A stretch of DNA of 62,273 nucleotides from positions 1 through 62,273 of the forward strand of contig JBEVIU010000102.1 in the NCBI GenBank assembly GCA_040510575.1, read 5' to 3'. Below the pieces are notes generated by a model, which saw only the letters and a program-made list of their open reading frames with translations, was not told where the DNA came from and ran no database searches. The number at the start of each line of letters is the position of its first letter. The stretch's first letter is position 1. The DNA is from DASUMF01 sp040510575. GTDB lineage: Bacteria > Actinomycetota > Acidimicrobiia > IMCC26256 > DASPTH01. Both the position numbers and the translations under genes were made by a program. Shown here piece by piece: positions 33,040-40,178 of this stretch.

Positions 33040-33437
33040 CGCTCGAGAGCGGTCACCTGCGAAGTGTCCCGGGCCAGCTCGAACCACACGATCTTGCCGT
33101 CGTCGCCGAACTGACATCCCCAGTTCGTGGCGATCGCGTCCACCAAGAGCAGGCCACGTCCGCCGAGCTCGTCCGGATTCGGGACGCGGACGATCGGCTC
33201 CTCGAGCGACTCGTCGAACACCTCCACGCGCAGGCAGTGCTCGTCGAGCTCGATACTGAGACGAATGCGCGATCCCGCATGCCTGACCGCATTGGTGACG
33301 AGCTCCGTCACGAGCAACGCGACGTCTTCGATCTCTTCGTCGGTGAGCCAGGGACCCAGGAGCGTCCGCGTGTGTTCACGGGCCGCGCGAGGACTGAATT
33401 GCGTGGGGGTGAAGTCAACGGATGCCCTGGGTTGCAT
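33036..33437 (-). CDS. RsbW-like anti-sigma serine kinase / ATP-binding protein
   Basis: A 133-residue HATPase_c domain protein read from ATG 33437. The N-box is LLVTELVTNAVRHAGSRI; the G1 box is VEVFDESLEEP and the G2/glycine lid GGRGLLLVDAIATNWGCQF. In Bacillus and Streptomyces such proteins phosphorylate anti-anti-sigma factors or hold sigma factors; stand-alone copies are abundant in actinobacteria. No sigma factor or STAS gene adjoins, so the partner is unknown. Confidence 0.88.
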   Translation of the reverse strand: MQPRASVDFTPTQFSPRAAREHTRTLLGPWLTDEEIEDVALLVTELVTNAVRHAGSRIRLSIELDEHCLRVEVFDESLEEPIVRVPNPDELGGRGLLLVDAIATNWGCQFGDDGKIVWFELARDTSQVTALER

Positions 33438-33592
33438 GCGGAACCTGCGATCGCGAACTTGGCGGATCGGCAAGAGCTCTCGGCAAGCGGGGTCTGGGCC
33501 AGACTCGAGGGTCACTGTCGTTCGTGGAGTTCCTACCACCGATGGACGCCTTGCGAAACAGGCGAACCTCGTCGCGGTTGGATACTCCCCAG

Positions 33593-34198
33593 TCAGCGCG
33601 CGCACGTGGCGAGGAAGACCGGATACTCGATCCCGTCGCGGACGATGCTCCCGTTGTCCTGGAACGCGATGTCGCTGAATCCCGCGCGCGCGAGGTCGTC
33701 TCGCAACGTCGTGCGATTGAAGCCGTGGTGACCGTCGAAGCCGTCGGGGTGGAACGTGCCGTCCTCCTCCTCGAGGTCGACGATGCACAGGTGACCACCC
33801 TCGACGAGGAGGGCGGCAAAGCGCTCGAGCACCGGTTCGACGTGCGGAATGTGGTGCAGCGTCATGGCCGTCACGACGAGATCGAACTGCTCGTCGGGCA
33901 CCGGATCGACCGTGAGGTCGAGGTTCCAGACCCGCGCGTCGGCGATCACGCCGGCCGCGATCTTCCGCTCCATCACGTCGCGCATCCCAGCCGAGGTGTC
34001 GGCCATGGTGACCGGACCGACCGAGTCGCGCAGCGCCTGTGTGACGAGACCGGTGCCGGCGCCGTACTCCAACAGGCGCGTCGACGCGTCGAGGCGAACT
34101 GCGGCGCGTATCGCACGCGCCGCCGTGGCGGCGCGTTCGACCTTGGCCGGATCGTCGTCCCACGTGGCCGCGCGCTCGTCGAAGTGGTTCGTCGTCAT
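33593..34198 (-). CDS. Class I SAM-dependent methyltransferase
   Basis: A 201-residue protein from ATG 34198. It has the N-terminal FDERAATWDDDPAKVERA, motif I LLEYGAGTGLVTQAL near residue 45, MADTSAGMRDVMERK, the acidic FDLVVTAMTLHHIPHVEPVLERFAALLVEGGHLCIVDLEEEDGTFHPD run, and GFNRTTLRDDLARAGFSD. It is UbiE-like in general form but probably methylates some other small molecule. Divergent from the lysine-rich microprotein gene. Confidence 0.9.
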   Translation of the reverse strand: MTTNHFDERAATWDDDPAKVERAATAARAIRAAVRLDASTRLLEYGAGTGLVTQALRDSVGPVTMADTSAGMRDVMERKIAAGVIADARVWNLDLTVDPVPDEQFDLVVTAMTLHHIPHVEPVLERFAALLVEGGHLCIVDLEEEDGTFHPDGFDGHHGFNRTTLRDDLARAGFSDIAFQDNGSIVRDGIEYPVFLATCAR

Positions 34199-34283
34199 CG
34201 CGCAAGTGTCGCGCGCAGCGCAACGCGTGCACTGGTGTCGTGCAATACTGCGCGCTCGGTACTCACCACGAGAGGGGGCTCCG

Positions 34284-34352
34284 ATGGCGAAGAAGAAGGG
34301 CAAGAAGAAGGACAAGAAGAAGGGCAAGAAGAAGGGCAAGAAGAAGAAGTAG
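34284..34352 (+). CDS. 22-residue polylysine microprotein
   Basis: ATG 34284 follows a strong GAGAGGGGG site and is preceded by a plausible CAATACT -10. The frame encodes 22 residues, 16 of them Lys, arranged as MAKKKGKKKD followed by KKKG units; the DNA is a tandem repeat near AAGAAGAAGGGC. No hydrophobic residue after Met-Ala. It might compact nucleic acid or act at the ribosome or membrane; this is inference from charge. A hairpin follows immediately at 34359-34404. Confidence 0.6.
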   Translation: MAKKKGKKKDKKKGKKKGKKKK

Positions 34353-34358
34353 CGGCGC

Positions 34359-34404
34359 GACGGTCCCGTGCGCGCAGCTCTCGGATCAGTCGCGCGGGAC
34401 CGTC
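34359..34404 (+). terminator. Long hairpin after the polylysine gene and before the phosphatase start
   Basis: GACGGTCCCG (34359-34368) pairs perfectly with CGGGACCGTC (34395-34404), and four more inner pairs extend the stem. It begins seven bases after the stop of the microprotein and ends six bases before ATG 34411. No U-tract follows, so it may be an attenuator or may mask the phosphatase ribosome-binding site rather than simply terminate. Confidence 0.5.
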
Positions 34405-34410
34405 AGTCGC

Positions 34411-34860
34411 ATGAGCATCGAAGACAGCTACAACTTCCGGCGAATCCACGACGGGCTCACGACCTCTGGATCGCTGAGCGTCGCGCAGCTGGGCGGCCTG
34501 CGCGCCGAGGGCTATGACGCCGTGATCAATCTCCTCCCCGACAGCAACGCTCGCGCCGTCGCCGACGAGGCGAGCATCGTGCAGGACCAGGGCGTCGTCT
34601 ACGTGTACATCCCCGTCGACTTCGCAGCCCCCACGCATGCCGACCTCGAGGCGTTCGCCGGCGCGATGGATGCGCTCGCCGGCCAGAAGGTTCACGTGCA
34701 CTGCGCGGCCAACTACCGAGTCAGCGCGTTCTACGCCCTCTATGCCCTGCGGAACGGCTCGTACACCGAAGACGAGGCGGACGAGCTCATGCACAGCGTG
34801 TGGAATCCAGACGACGACGCGGCGTGGACCGACTTCATCGCGAACGAGCGCACCCGATAG
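34411..34860 (+). CDS. Protein tyrosine phosphatase-like protein with CX4R loop
   Basis: A 149-residue protein read from ATG 34411. Overall it resembles small tyrosine or dual-specificity phosphatases (NFRRIHDGLTTSGSLSVAQ, YDAVINLLPDSNA, YIPVDFAAPTHADLEAFAGAMDAL). The loop is HCAANYRVSAF: Cys98 to Arg103 spans four residues, not the canonical five, and no Ser/Thr follows the Arg. Similar HCAAN-RVSAF loops occur in a subgroup of bacterial PTP-family proteins. It may be an altered phosphatase or a binding protein. Confidence 0.78.
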   Translation: MSIEDSYNFRRIHDGLTTSGSLSVAQLGGLRAEGYDAVINLLPDSNARAVADEASIVQDQGVVYVYIPVDFAAPTHADLEAFAGAMDALAGQKVHVHCAANYRVSAFYALYALRNGSYTEDEADELMHSVWNPDDDAAWTDFIANERTR

Positions 34861-34874
34861 GGAGTGCGGTCCCG

Positions 34875-35417
34875 TCAGTCGTCGAGCACGGGGTGACCTT
34901 CCGGCGGGCGGACGGTCGACGCTTCGGGGCCGAACTTCTCGACGTAGAGGGGGTTGACGGCGGCCCACGTGCCGTTGCACGAGTCGAGGTCGTCGCCCGC
35001 GAGATCGACGCCGAGACGGTCGAGGCATTCGTGCCATCCGGCACCGTCGCGCGCGGCCTTGCCGAGCTCGCTGAACGTGTCGAGGAGAGTGAGCACGGTG
35101 TGCGCGCCGTCGGGCTCGAGCTCGATGCGGATCACGTCTTCACCCCACATGAACTCGACCAGCTTCGGTGGTTCGAAGCGCAGCATCTCACCGTCGAACG
35201 CTTCTGACGGGTCGTCGTGCGACTCGAAGCGCAGGGGCGCGCCGGCCACCCGCTCGCCCACGATGCGATGCGGGAACCACGCCGCGAGGTGCTCCGGCTC
35301 GGTGATCGCACGCCACACCTTCTCGGGAGGGTGGGGGAGTGCGCGGGAGAAGCGCAGCTGCCAGCGGTCACCGATTGCCGCGAGCTCGCCGTCGGCGCGT
35401 GCGGTGTCGTTCGTCAT
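34875..35417 (-). CDS. SRPBCC/AHSA1-type ligand-binding protein
   Basis: A 180-residue protein; ATG 35417 overlaps the ArsR stop as ATGA. The AHSA1/START-like fold appears in WQLRFSRALPHPPEKVWRAITEPEHLAAWFP, APLRFESHDDPSEAFDGEMLRFEPPKLVEFMWGEDVIRIELEPDGAHTVLTLLDTF and WHECLDRLGVDL. Such proteins follow arsR-like regulators in many actinobacteria and probably bind a hydrophobic small molecule; the ligand is unknown. Confidence 0.92.
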   Translation of the reverse strand: MTNDTARADGELAAIGDRWQLRFSRALPHPPEKVWRAITEPEHLAAWFPHRIVGERVAGAPLRFESHDDPSEAFDGEMLRFEPPKLVEFMWGEDVIRIELEPDGAHTVLTLLDTFSELGKAARDGAGWHECLDRLGVDLAGDDLDSCNGTWAAVNPLYVEKFGPEASTVRPPEGHPVLDD

Positions 35418-35743
35418 GATGGATCCTCCATGGTGTCGAGGTGGCGTTCGAGATCGTCGAGACGGGCCGACCACTGCGCGCGGAACGGCGCGAGCCAGTC
35501 GTCGATGGCGCGGAGTGGCTCGGGCCGCACGCGGTAGAGGCGACGCTGGGCATCCGCACGCACCTCCACCAGGCCGGCCTCGCGCAGCACGCGCAGGTGC
35601 TTGGAGACGGCGGGCTGGCTCACGCCCAAGACGTGGACGAGGTCGCCCACCGGGCGTTCCTGCTCCACGAGCAGATCGAGGATGCGCCGCCGGTTCGGCT
35701 CAGCGATGACGTCGAACGCGGCGTCGAGCGTGGTCGAGCTCAT
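35414..35743 (-). CDS. ArsR-family transcriptional repressor
   Basis: A 109-residue winged-helix protein from ATG 35743: FDVIAEPNRRRILDLLVEQERPVGDLVHVLGVSQPAVSKHLRVLREAGLVEVRADAQRRLYRV. There are no Cys residues, so it is not a classic metal sensor; it belongs to the SdpR/YdfF-like group paired with SRPBCC genes. It is likely autoregulated through the dyad at 35755-35776, which lies inside its own promoter. The predicted transcript begins at or next to the ATG, so it may be leaderless. Confidence 0.93.
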   Translation of the reverse strand: MSSTTLDAAFDVIAEPNRRRILDLLVEQERPVGDLVHVLGVSQPAVSKHLRVLREAGLVEVRADAQRRLYRVRPEPLRAIDDWLAPFRAQWSARLDDLERHLDTMEDPS

Positions 35744-35749
35744 GGCCGT

Positions 35750-35779
35750 ACATTACTAGCTGCGTATATAGCTAGTCAA
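35750..35779 (-). promoter_or_regulatory. Promoter and ArsR operator of the arsR-SRPBCC operon
   Basis: On the minus strand TTGACT (35779-35774) and TAATGT (35755-35750) are separated by 18 bases. The spacer and hexamer edges form the inverted repeat ACTAGCT-N8-AGCTAGT (35755-35776), an ideal site for repression. Seven bases past the -10 is 35743, the A of the ArsR ATG. The low GC of this short stretch stands out from its surroundings. Confidence 0.7.
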
Positions 35780-35783
35780 GCAC

Positions 35784-36938
35784 TTATTTTCCGAGGCGCT
35801 CGATGATCGTCACGTTGGCCTGCCCGCCGCCTTCGCACATGGTCTGCAGTCCGTAGCGGCCACCGGTGCGCTCGAGCTCGTGGAGCAGCGTCGTCATGAG
35901 GCGCGCGCCGGTCGCGCCGAGGGGATGGCCGAGCGCGATCGCGCCGCCGTTCACGTTGACCTTCGCCGGGTCGAAGCCCGTCTCCTTGAACCACGCGAGC
36001 ACGACCGACGCGAACGCCTCGTTGATCTCGACCAGGTCGATGTCGTCCTTCGTCATGCCGGTCTTCGCAAAGGCGCGTGCCGTGGCGGGAATCGGCGCCG
36101 TGAGCATGAACACCGGGTCGTCGCCGAGCACCGACATGTGGTGGATGCGCGCGCGAGGCGTGAGGCCGTGGTCCTTGACTGCCTGCTCGCTCGCGATCAA
36201 CAGCGCGGCCGAGCCGTCGCTGATCTGACTGGCCAGCGCGGCCGTGAGCCGTCCGCCGGGCGCAAGTGTGGGCAGTGAACGGATCTTCTCCCAGTTCGGC
36301 TCACGCGGGCCTTCGTCGTTCGACACGCCCTCGAGCGGCGCGATCTCCAGTTCGAAGCGCCCTTCGGCGATGGCGCGGAGTGCACGCGTGTGCGACTCCA
36401 CCGCGAACTCCTCCATGTCCTCGCGCGAGATGTCCCACTTCTCGGCGATGAGCTCGGCGCCGCGGAATTGCGACACCTCCTGGTCGCCGTAGCGCTTCTG
36501 CCACCCGGGCGAGTTGATCGTCGGGCTCGGGTGCCCGAACTCGGCGCCGACCCTGCCCGACGACCCGATGGGGATCTGGCTCATGTTCTGCACGCCGCCG
36601 GCGATGACGAGATCCTGCGAGCCCGACATCACGGCCTGCGCGGCGAAGTGCACCGCCTGCTGGGCCGAACCGCATTGCCGGTCGATCGTGGTCCCCGGCA
36701 CCGACTCCGGGAGCCCCGCGACCAGCGCACACGTGCGGGCGACGTCGCCCGCCTGCGGGCCGATCTGGTCGAGGCAGCCGAAGATGACGTCGTCGATGGC
36801 GCGCGGGTCGATTCCCGTGCGGTCGACGAGCGCCGCGATCGAGTGGGCGCCGAGGTCGGCGGAGTGGACCTGCGAGAGGCCGCCACCGCGCCGCCCGACC
36901 GGGCTGCGTACCGCGTCGACGATGAATGCCTCGGCCAT
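35784..36938 (-). CDS. Acetyl-CoA C-acyltransferase (thiolase)
   Basis: A 384-residue enzyme; ATG 36938 follows a GAGGTGG site. Catalytic features: nucleophile Cys in TTIDRQCGSAQQAVHFAA near residue 89, His in GGAIALGHPLGATGAR, and the C-terminal CEGGGQANVTI Cys. EINEAFASVVLAWFKET is the usual thiolase segment. It joins or splits acyl-CoA chains in fatty-acid or ketoacid metabolism; it could pair with the FadD-like and acetoacetate-CoA ligase genes at 44464 and 48708. Its stop lies four bases from the ArsR promoter. Confidence 0.95.
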   Translation of the reverse strand: MAEAFIVDAVRSPVGRRGGGLSQVHSADLGAHSIAALVDRTGIDPRAIDDVIFGCLDQIGPQAGDVARTCALVAGLPESVPGTTIDRQCGSAQQAVHFAAQAVMSGSQDLVIAGGVQNMSQIPIGSSGRVGAEFGHPSPTINSPGWQKRYGDQEVSQFRGAELIAEKWDISREDMEEFAVESHTRALRAIAEGRFELEIAPLEGVSNDEGPREPNWEKIRSLPTLAPGGRLTAALASQISDGSAALLIASEQAVKDHGLTPRARIHHMSVLGDDPVFMLTAPIPATARAFAKTGMTKDDIDLVEINEAFASVVLAWFKETGFDPAKVNVNGGAIALGHPLGATGARLMTTLLHELERTGGRYGLQTMCEGGGQANVTIIERLGK

Positions 36939-36960
36939 GTCGCCACCTCGTTCTGAGTCG

Positions 36961-37007
36961 TTTCGGCGTACCCGAACCCACGTTATCGGTGGTCCGGGTA
37001 CGCCAAA
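36961..37007. promoter_or_regulatory. Long inverted repeat between thiolase and protease genes
   Basis: GGCGTACCCG (36965-36974) and CGGGTACGCC (36995-37004) are perfect 10-base arms; TTT/AAA extend them beyond one mismatch, and a CCAC/GTGG pair lies in the loop. It lies 23 bases upstream of the thiolase ATG and before the divergent protease start at 37081. It could be a TetR-type operator pair or a structural repeat. Confidence 0.45.
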
Positions 37008-37080
37008 ACGGGGGGAGTGTCTTCGTGCAACCCCTGGAGTGGTGCGGGGGATTCCCGACGCCTCGGTACGATTCCGCTCC

Positions 37081-38445
37081 GTGAGAACCCGGGCAGCGTT
37101 CCTCGTCGTGGTCACGGTCGTCGTTGCGTCGCTCTCGGCGTCGTCCCTCCCGGCGAGCGCCACCGCGCCCCGCGCCACGCAGAGCGGGCGCGCCGCGTAC
37201 GAGCACTCGATCGACGAAGCCATCGCCTCGGTCCAGGCGTTCTGGCGACGCGAGTTCCCGGCGTTGTACGGAGAGAAGTACATCCCGCTCGGACGGGTGA
37301 TCGCAGCCGCGCCGGGCGTGGCCATCCCGAGGTGTCAAGGGTCGAAGCTCTCGTACAAGGACACCGCCGGCAACGCCTTCTACTGCTTCCAGGACAACTT
37401 CATCGTCTACGACGACGCGCGGCTGTTCCCGCAGCTCGCCAAGGGCTTCGGTCCTTTCGCGATCGCACTGGTGCTCGCCCACGAATGGGGCCACGCGATC
37501 CAGGACCGTGCGGGCAACGCGCAGCAGGTGACGATCGGCAAGGAGCTGCAGGCGGACTGCTTCGCCGGCGCGTGGACGAGCGACCAGTCGGGGCGCTCGC
37601 AGGGGCCCGACCTCGAGCCGGGCGACCTCGAGAGCTCGCTCGCGGCGCTGCTCGCGTTCCGCGACGCGCCCGGCACCTCGCCCGACGATCCGTTGGCGCA
37701 CGGCAGTGCGTTCGACCGTGTGAACGCGTTCCAAGAGGGATTCGAGGCCGGCGCTGAGCGGTGCGCCGCGTACTTCGACGAGCCGCCGGTGGTCGTCGAG
37801 CTGCCGTTCACGTCCGTCCAGGAAGAAGGCAGCGGCGGGGAAGTCGCGGCTGCCGACGTGATCCCGCTCACCGTGGACCTCCTGAACGACTTCTACGGAC
37901 AGGTCGAAGCGGCCTACACGCCGTTGACCATCGACTCGGTCGGCAAATTCGACAGCTCCGACCGCTCGTCGATTCCCGACTGCGGCGGGTCGAAGCTCGC
38001 CGTGAAGCAGGTGCGCAACCGCGTCTTCTACTGCATCGACGACGACTACCTCGCGTTCGATGAGCCGTTCCTCCAACAGATCTACGACGACATCGGCGAC
38101 TTCGGTGTGGCATCGCTCATCGCCAACCCGTTCGCGACGCGCGTCCAGGTGATGCAAGGCGAATCCGGCGTGGCCGACAACGACCTCGCGATCGTGTTGC
38201 AGGCCGACTGCTACAGCGGCGGCTTCACCGCCGCGTTCTTCAACGGCTATCTCCAGGGCGGGTCGCTCTCGCCGGGCGACCTCGACGAGTTGATCGAGGC
38301 GTTCCTCGTGTACAGCCGCGCCCGTGGAGTGCGTGCCGACGTTCCCATCACGTTCCTCAGGATGGGCTACTTCCGGCGGGGCTTCTTCAGCGGTTACTCC
38401 TCCTGCGATCTGGCGACAATCCAAGACGAGGTCGCCGACCTCTGA
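37081..38445 (+). CDS. Secreted neutral zinc metallopeptidase with degenerate duplicate domain
   Basis: A 454-residue protein from GTG 37081. Residues 1-30 are a signal peptide (VRTRAAFLVVVTVVVASLSA ending PASA). The first domain (about 80-250) has IPRCQGSKL, LAHEWGHAIQ with H134/E135/H138, and KELQADCFAG giving the third ligand, as in YpfJ-type proteases. The second half (about 296-454) repeats the order IPDCGGSKL, FYCIDDDYLAFDE, LQADCYSGGF and SPGDLDELIEAFLVYSRA, but HEWGH is replaced by ANPFAT, so it cannot bind zinc. Four Cys in each half suggest disulfides. Probably an exported protease with a regulatory pseudo-domain. Confidence 0.88.
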   Translation: MRTRAAFLVVVTVVVASLSASSLPASATAPRATQSGRAAYEHSIDEAIASVQAFWRREFPALYGEKYIPLGRVIAAAPGVAIPRCQGSKLSYKDTAGNAFYCFQDNFIVYDDARLFPQLAKGFGPFAIALVLAHEWGHAIQDRAGNAQQVTIGKELQADCFAGAWTSDQSGRSQGPDLEPGDLESSLAALLAFRDAPGTSPDDPLAHGSAFDRVNAFQEGFEAGAERCAAYFDEPPVVVELPFTSVQEEGSGGEVAAADVIPLTVDLLNDFYGQVEAAYTPLTIDSVGKFDSSDRSSIPDCGGSKLAVKQVRNRVFYCIDDDYLAFDEPFLQQIYDDIGDFGVASLIANPFATRVQVMQGESGVADNDLAIVLQADCYSGGFTAAFFNGYLQGGSLSPGDLDELIEAFLVYSRARGVRADVPITFLRMGYFRRGFFSGYSSCDLATIQDEVADL

Positions 38446-38645
38446 GGCCCGGGCATGCAACGCCCGAGGGAGACACGCACACTCGCGACTGGGAAGACGA
38501 CCTGCGGGACGATCCGCGTCAGGTGGCTCGGAACGTGCGGTCCGCCAGGTGCTCGTGCATGCGGCCGCGAGCGGCGACACGTGGGTATCGCTCCTCGAGG
38601 TGCCGCGCCGCGACTGGAACAACGGCATCCGGCTGTAGCGGACGA

Positions 38646-38695
38646 CGAACCGGCGTCAACGGACGGGCAGGTTCCCCGCCGTCGACGCCGGTTCG
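38646..38695. repeat. Palindromic element B in a convergent gap
   Basis: CGAACCGGCGTCAACGG (38646-38662) and CCGTCGACGCCGGTTCG (38679-38695) pair at 16 of 17 positions around a 16-base loop. It lies between the convergent protease and HU genes and could work as a bidirectional terminator, but it shares arm sequence and length with elements A (16397) and C (61130). The rest of the 263-base gap shows no gene. Confidence 0.65.
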
Positions 38696-38708
38696 CTCCG
38701 CTCGCCGT

Positions 38709-39164
38709 CTAGCGGCGTGTCGTCTTCTTCGCCGTCTTCTTGGCGACGGTCTTCGTGGCGGTGGTCTTCTTCGCGACCGCCTTCTTGGCCGGAGCCTTCT
38801 TCGCCGGGGCACGCCTGGCGACAGCCTTCTTCGCCGGAGCAGCCTTCTTGGCGGTGGTCTTCTTCGCGGCAGCCTTCTTGGCCGGCTTGCCCGTGAGCAC
38901 GGCGTCCTTGAACGCCTTCAGCGGGGTGACGCGCACGCGGCGCGAGGCCTTGATGCGGATCGCCTCGCCGGTCTGGGGGTTGCGACCCATGCGCGCGGCG
39001 CGCTCGACGCGGGCGAACTTGGCGAAGCCGGTGATGGCGACCGGCTCACCCGACGCGACGGTCTCGGTGACCGTGTCGATGAAAGCCTGCAGCGCAGCGT
39101 CGGCGCTGCGCTTGTCGGTCTCGGTGCGCTCGGCCAGTGCGGCGACGAGCTCTCTGCGGTTCAT
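38709..39164 (-). CDS. hup: HU-family histone-like protein with Lys/Ala-rich tail
   Basis: A 151-residue protein from ATG 39164. Residues 1-90 are the HU/IHF fold: MNRRELVAALAERTETDKRS, FIDTVTETVASGEPVAITGFAKFARVERAARMGRNPQTGEAIRIKASRRVRVTPLKAFKDAVL, with the DNA-binding arm RNPQTGE. From about residue 93 comes a histone H1-like tail of PAKKA/AKKTTAKK repeats, as in mycobacterial HupB. It bends and compacts DNA and is often heavily transcribed. Terminator-like element B lies just beyond its stop. Confidence 0.96.
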   Translation of the reverse strand: MNRRELVAALAERTETDKRSADAALQAFIDTVTETVASGEPVAITGFAKFARVERAARMGRNPQTGEAIRIKASRRVRVTPLKAFKDAVLTGKPAKKAAAKKTTAKKAAPAKKAVARRAPAKKAPAKKAVAKKTTATKTVAKKTAKKTTRR

Positions 39165-39378
39165 GTGTGCTCCTGGAGTGGGGAAACCTCGCGAAAGGGA
39201 AAACGAGGCGCGTCAGCATGCCACCTCGACCGGGGCCCGCCGCGCATCGGCACCCTGATTCCACGCGCTTTTCCGAGGGTCCGTGCCGTCCTGACCGAAT
39301 CGTGACAGCATTGGCGCGTCGCTCCGCATCGCGCGTGGGCCGCGATCGGCGACGTCCTCGACATCGGGAGGAACACAC

Positions 39379-40137
39379 ATGAGCAGGACCGGCCGCATCT
39401 TCGTCGCGGAGCTCATCGGCACGATGATTCTCGTGCTCGGCGGGCCCGGCACCGTCATCTTCGGGCAATTCCTCGGCTTCGACATCGGCGTGCTGGGCGT
39501 GTCCCTCGCGTTCGGCCTCAGCCTCCTGTGCGCCGCATACCTGTTCGGGCACATCTCGGGATGTCACATCAACCCCGCGGTCACGGTCGGGATGTGGGCG
39601 CTGAGGCGCACTGACGGCCGTGAGGTTCCCATCTACATCGGCGGTCAGATCGTGGGCGCCGCCATCGGCGGTTTCATCCTCTGGGCGATCCTCGCCAGCG
39701 GTGACAACGCCGGTCAGGTGAAGCTGGTCCGTCAAGCGCTCTTCGGCGGCGCGTCGAACGGTTTCGCCGACCACTCGCCGAGCAAGTTCGGCTTCTGGGC
39801 GGTCGTCATCACCGAGGTCGTGCTCACGGCCTTGTTCGTCCTCGTCATCGCGGGCACGACGCGGGCGTCGGCCATCGCCGGTTTCGCCGGCATCCCGATC
39901 GGCCTGATGCTGGCCCTCGTGCACATGATCAGCATCCCGATCGACAACACCTCGGTGAACCCCGCCCGCAGCTTCTCGACCGCGCTGTTCTCGTGGAAGC
40001 TCGACGACTGGTGGGCGCTCAAGCAGCTGTGGGTCTTCATCGTGTTCCCGATCATCGGTGCGCTCGTCGGCGCAGGGATCTGGAAGATGATCACCACCGC
40101 CGACGAGGAGCGCGCCGCAGTTGTCGGCGCGGAGTAG
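39379..40137 (+). CDS. MIP-family channel (aquaporin/glycerol facilitator)
   Basis: A 252-residue polytopic protein from ATG 39379. Both pore NPA boxes are present: GCHINPAVTVGMW near residue 70 and NTSVNPARSFSTALF near 195. The GTMILVLGGPGTVIF start and six helices fit the family. The loop E Arg after NPA is retained. Residues usually separating GlpF from AqpZ are not decisive here, so water and glycerol are both possible. It is followed 41 bases later by the PPK2 gene. Confidence 0.94.
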   Translation: MSRTGRIFVAELIGTMILVLGGPGTVIFGQFLGFDIGVLGVSLAFGLSLLCAAYLFGHISGCHINPAVTVGMWALRRTDGREVPIYIGGQIVGAAIGGFILWAILASGDNAGQVKLVRQALFGGASNGFADHSPSKFGFWAVVITEVVLTALFVLVIAGTTRASAIAGFAGIPIGLMLALVHMISIPIDNTSVNPARSFSTALFSWKLDDWWALKQLWVFIVFPIIGALVGAGIWKMITTADEERAAVVGAE

Positions 40138-40178
40138 CCGCCGAGAGTCGCTGCCTTCGGGGTAGCGTCACGCGCTCC

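Noticed and set aside
33438..33592. Short frames between the anti-sigma and methyltransferase genes
   Set aside because: No start with ribosome-binding site, no recognisable product, and composition like shadow sequence.
34290..34352. AAG-repeat tract as non-coding microsatellite
   Set aside because: The strong ribosome-binding site, ATG and stop in frame and hairpin after the stop favour a real microprotein, though I keep confidence moderate.
38650..38700. Ordinary Rho-independent terminator only
   Set aside because: It may terminate transcripts, but arm sequence and length shared with two other sites, one inside a gene, argue for a repeat element.
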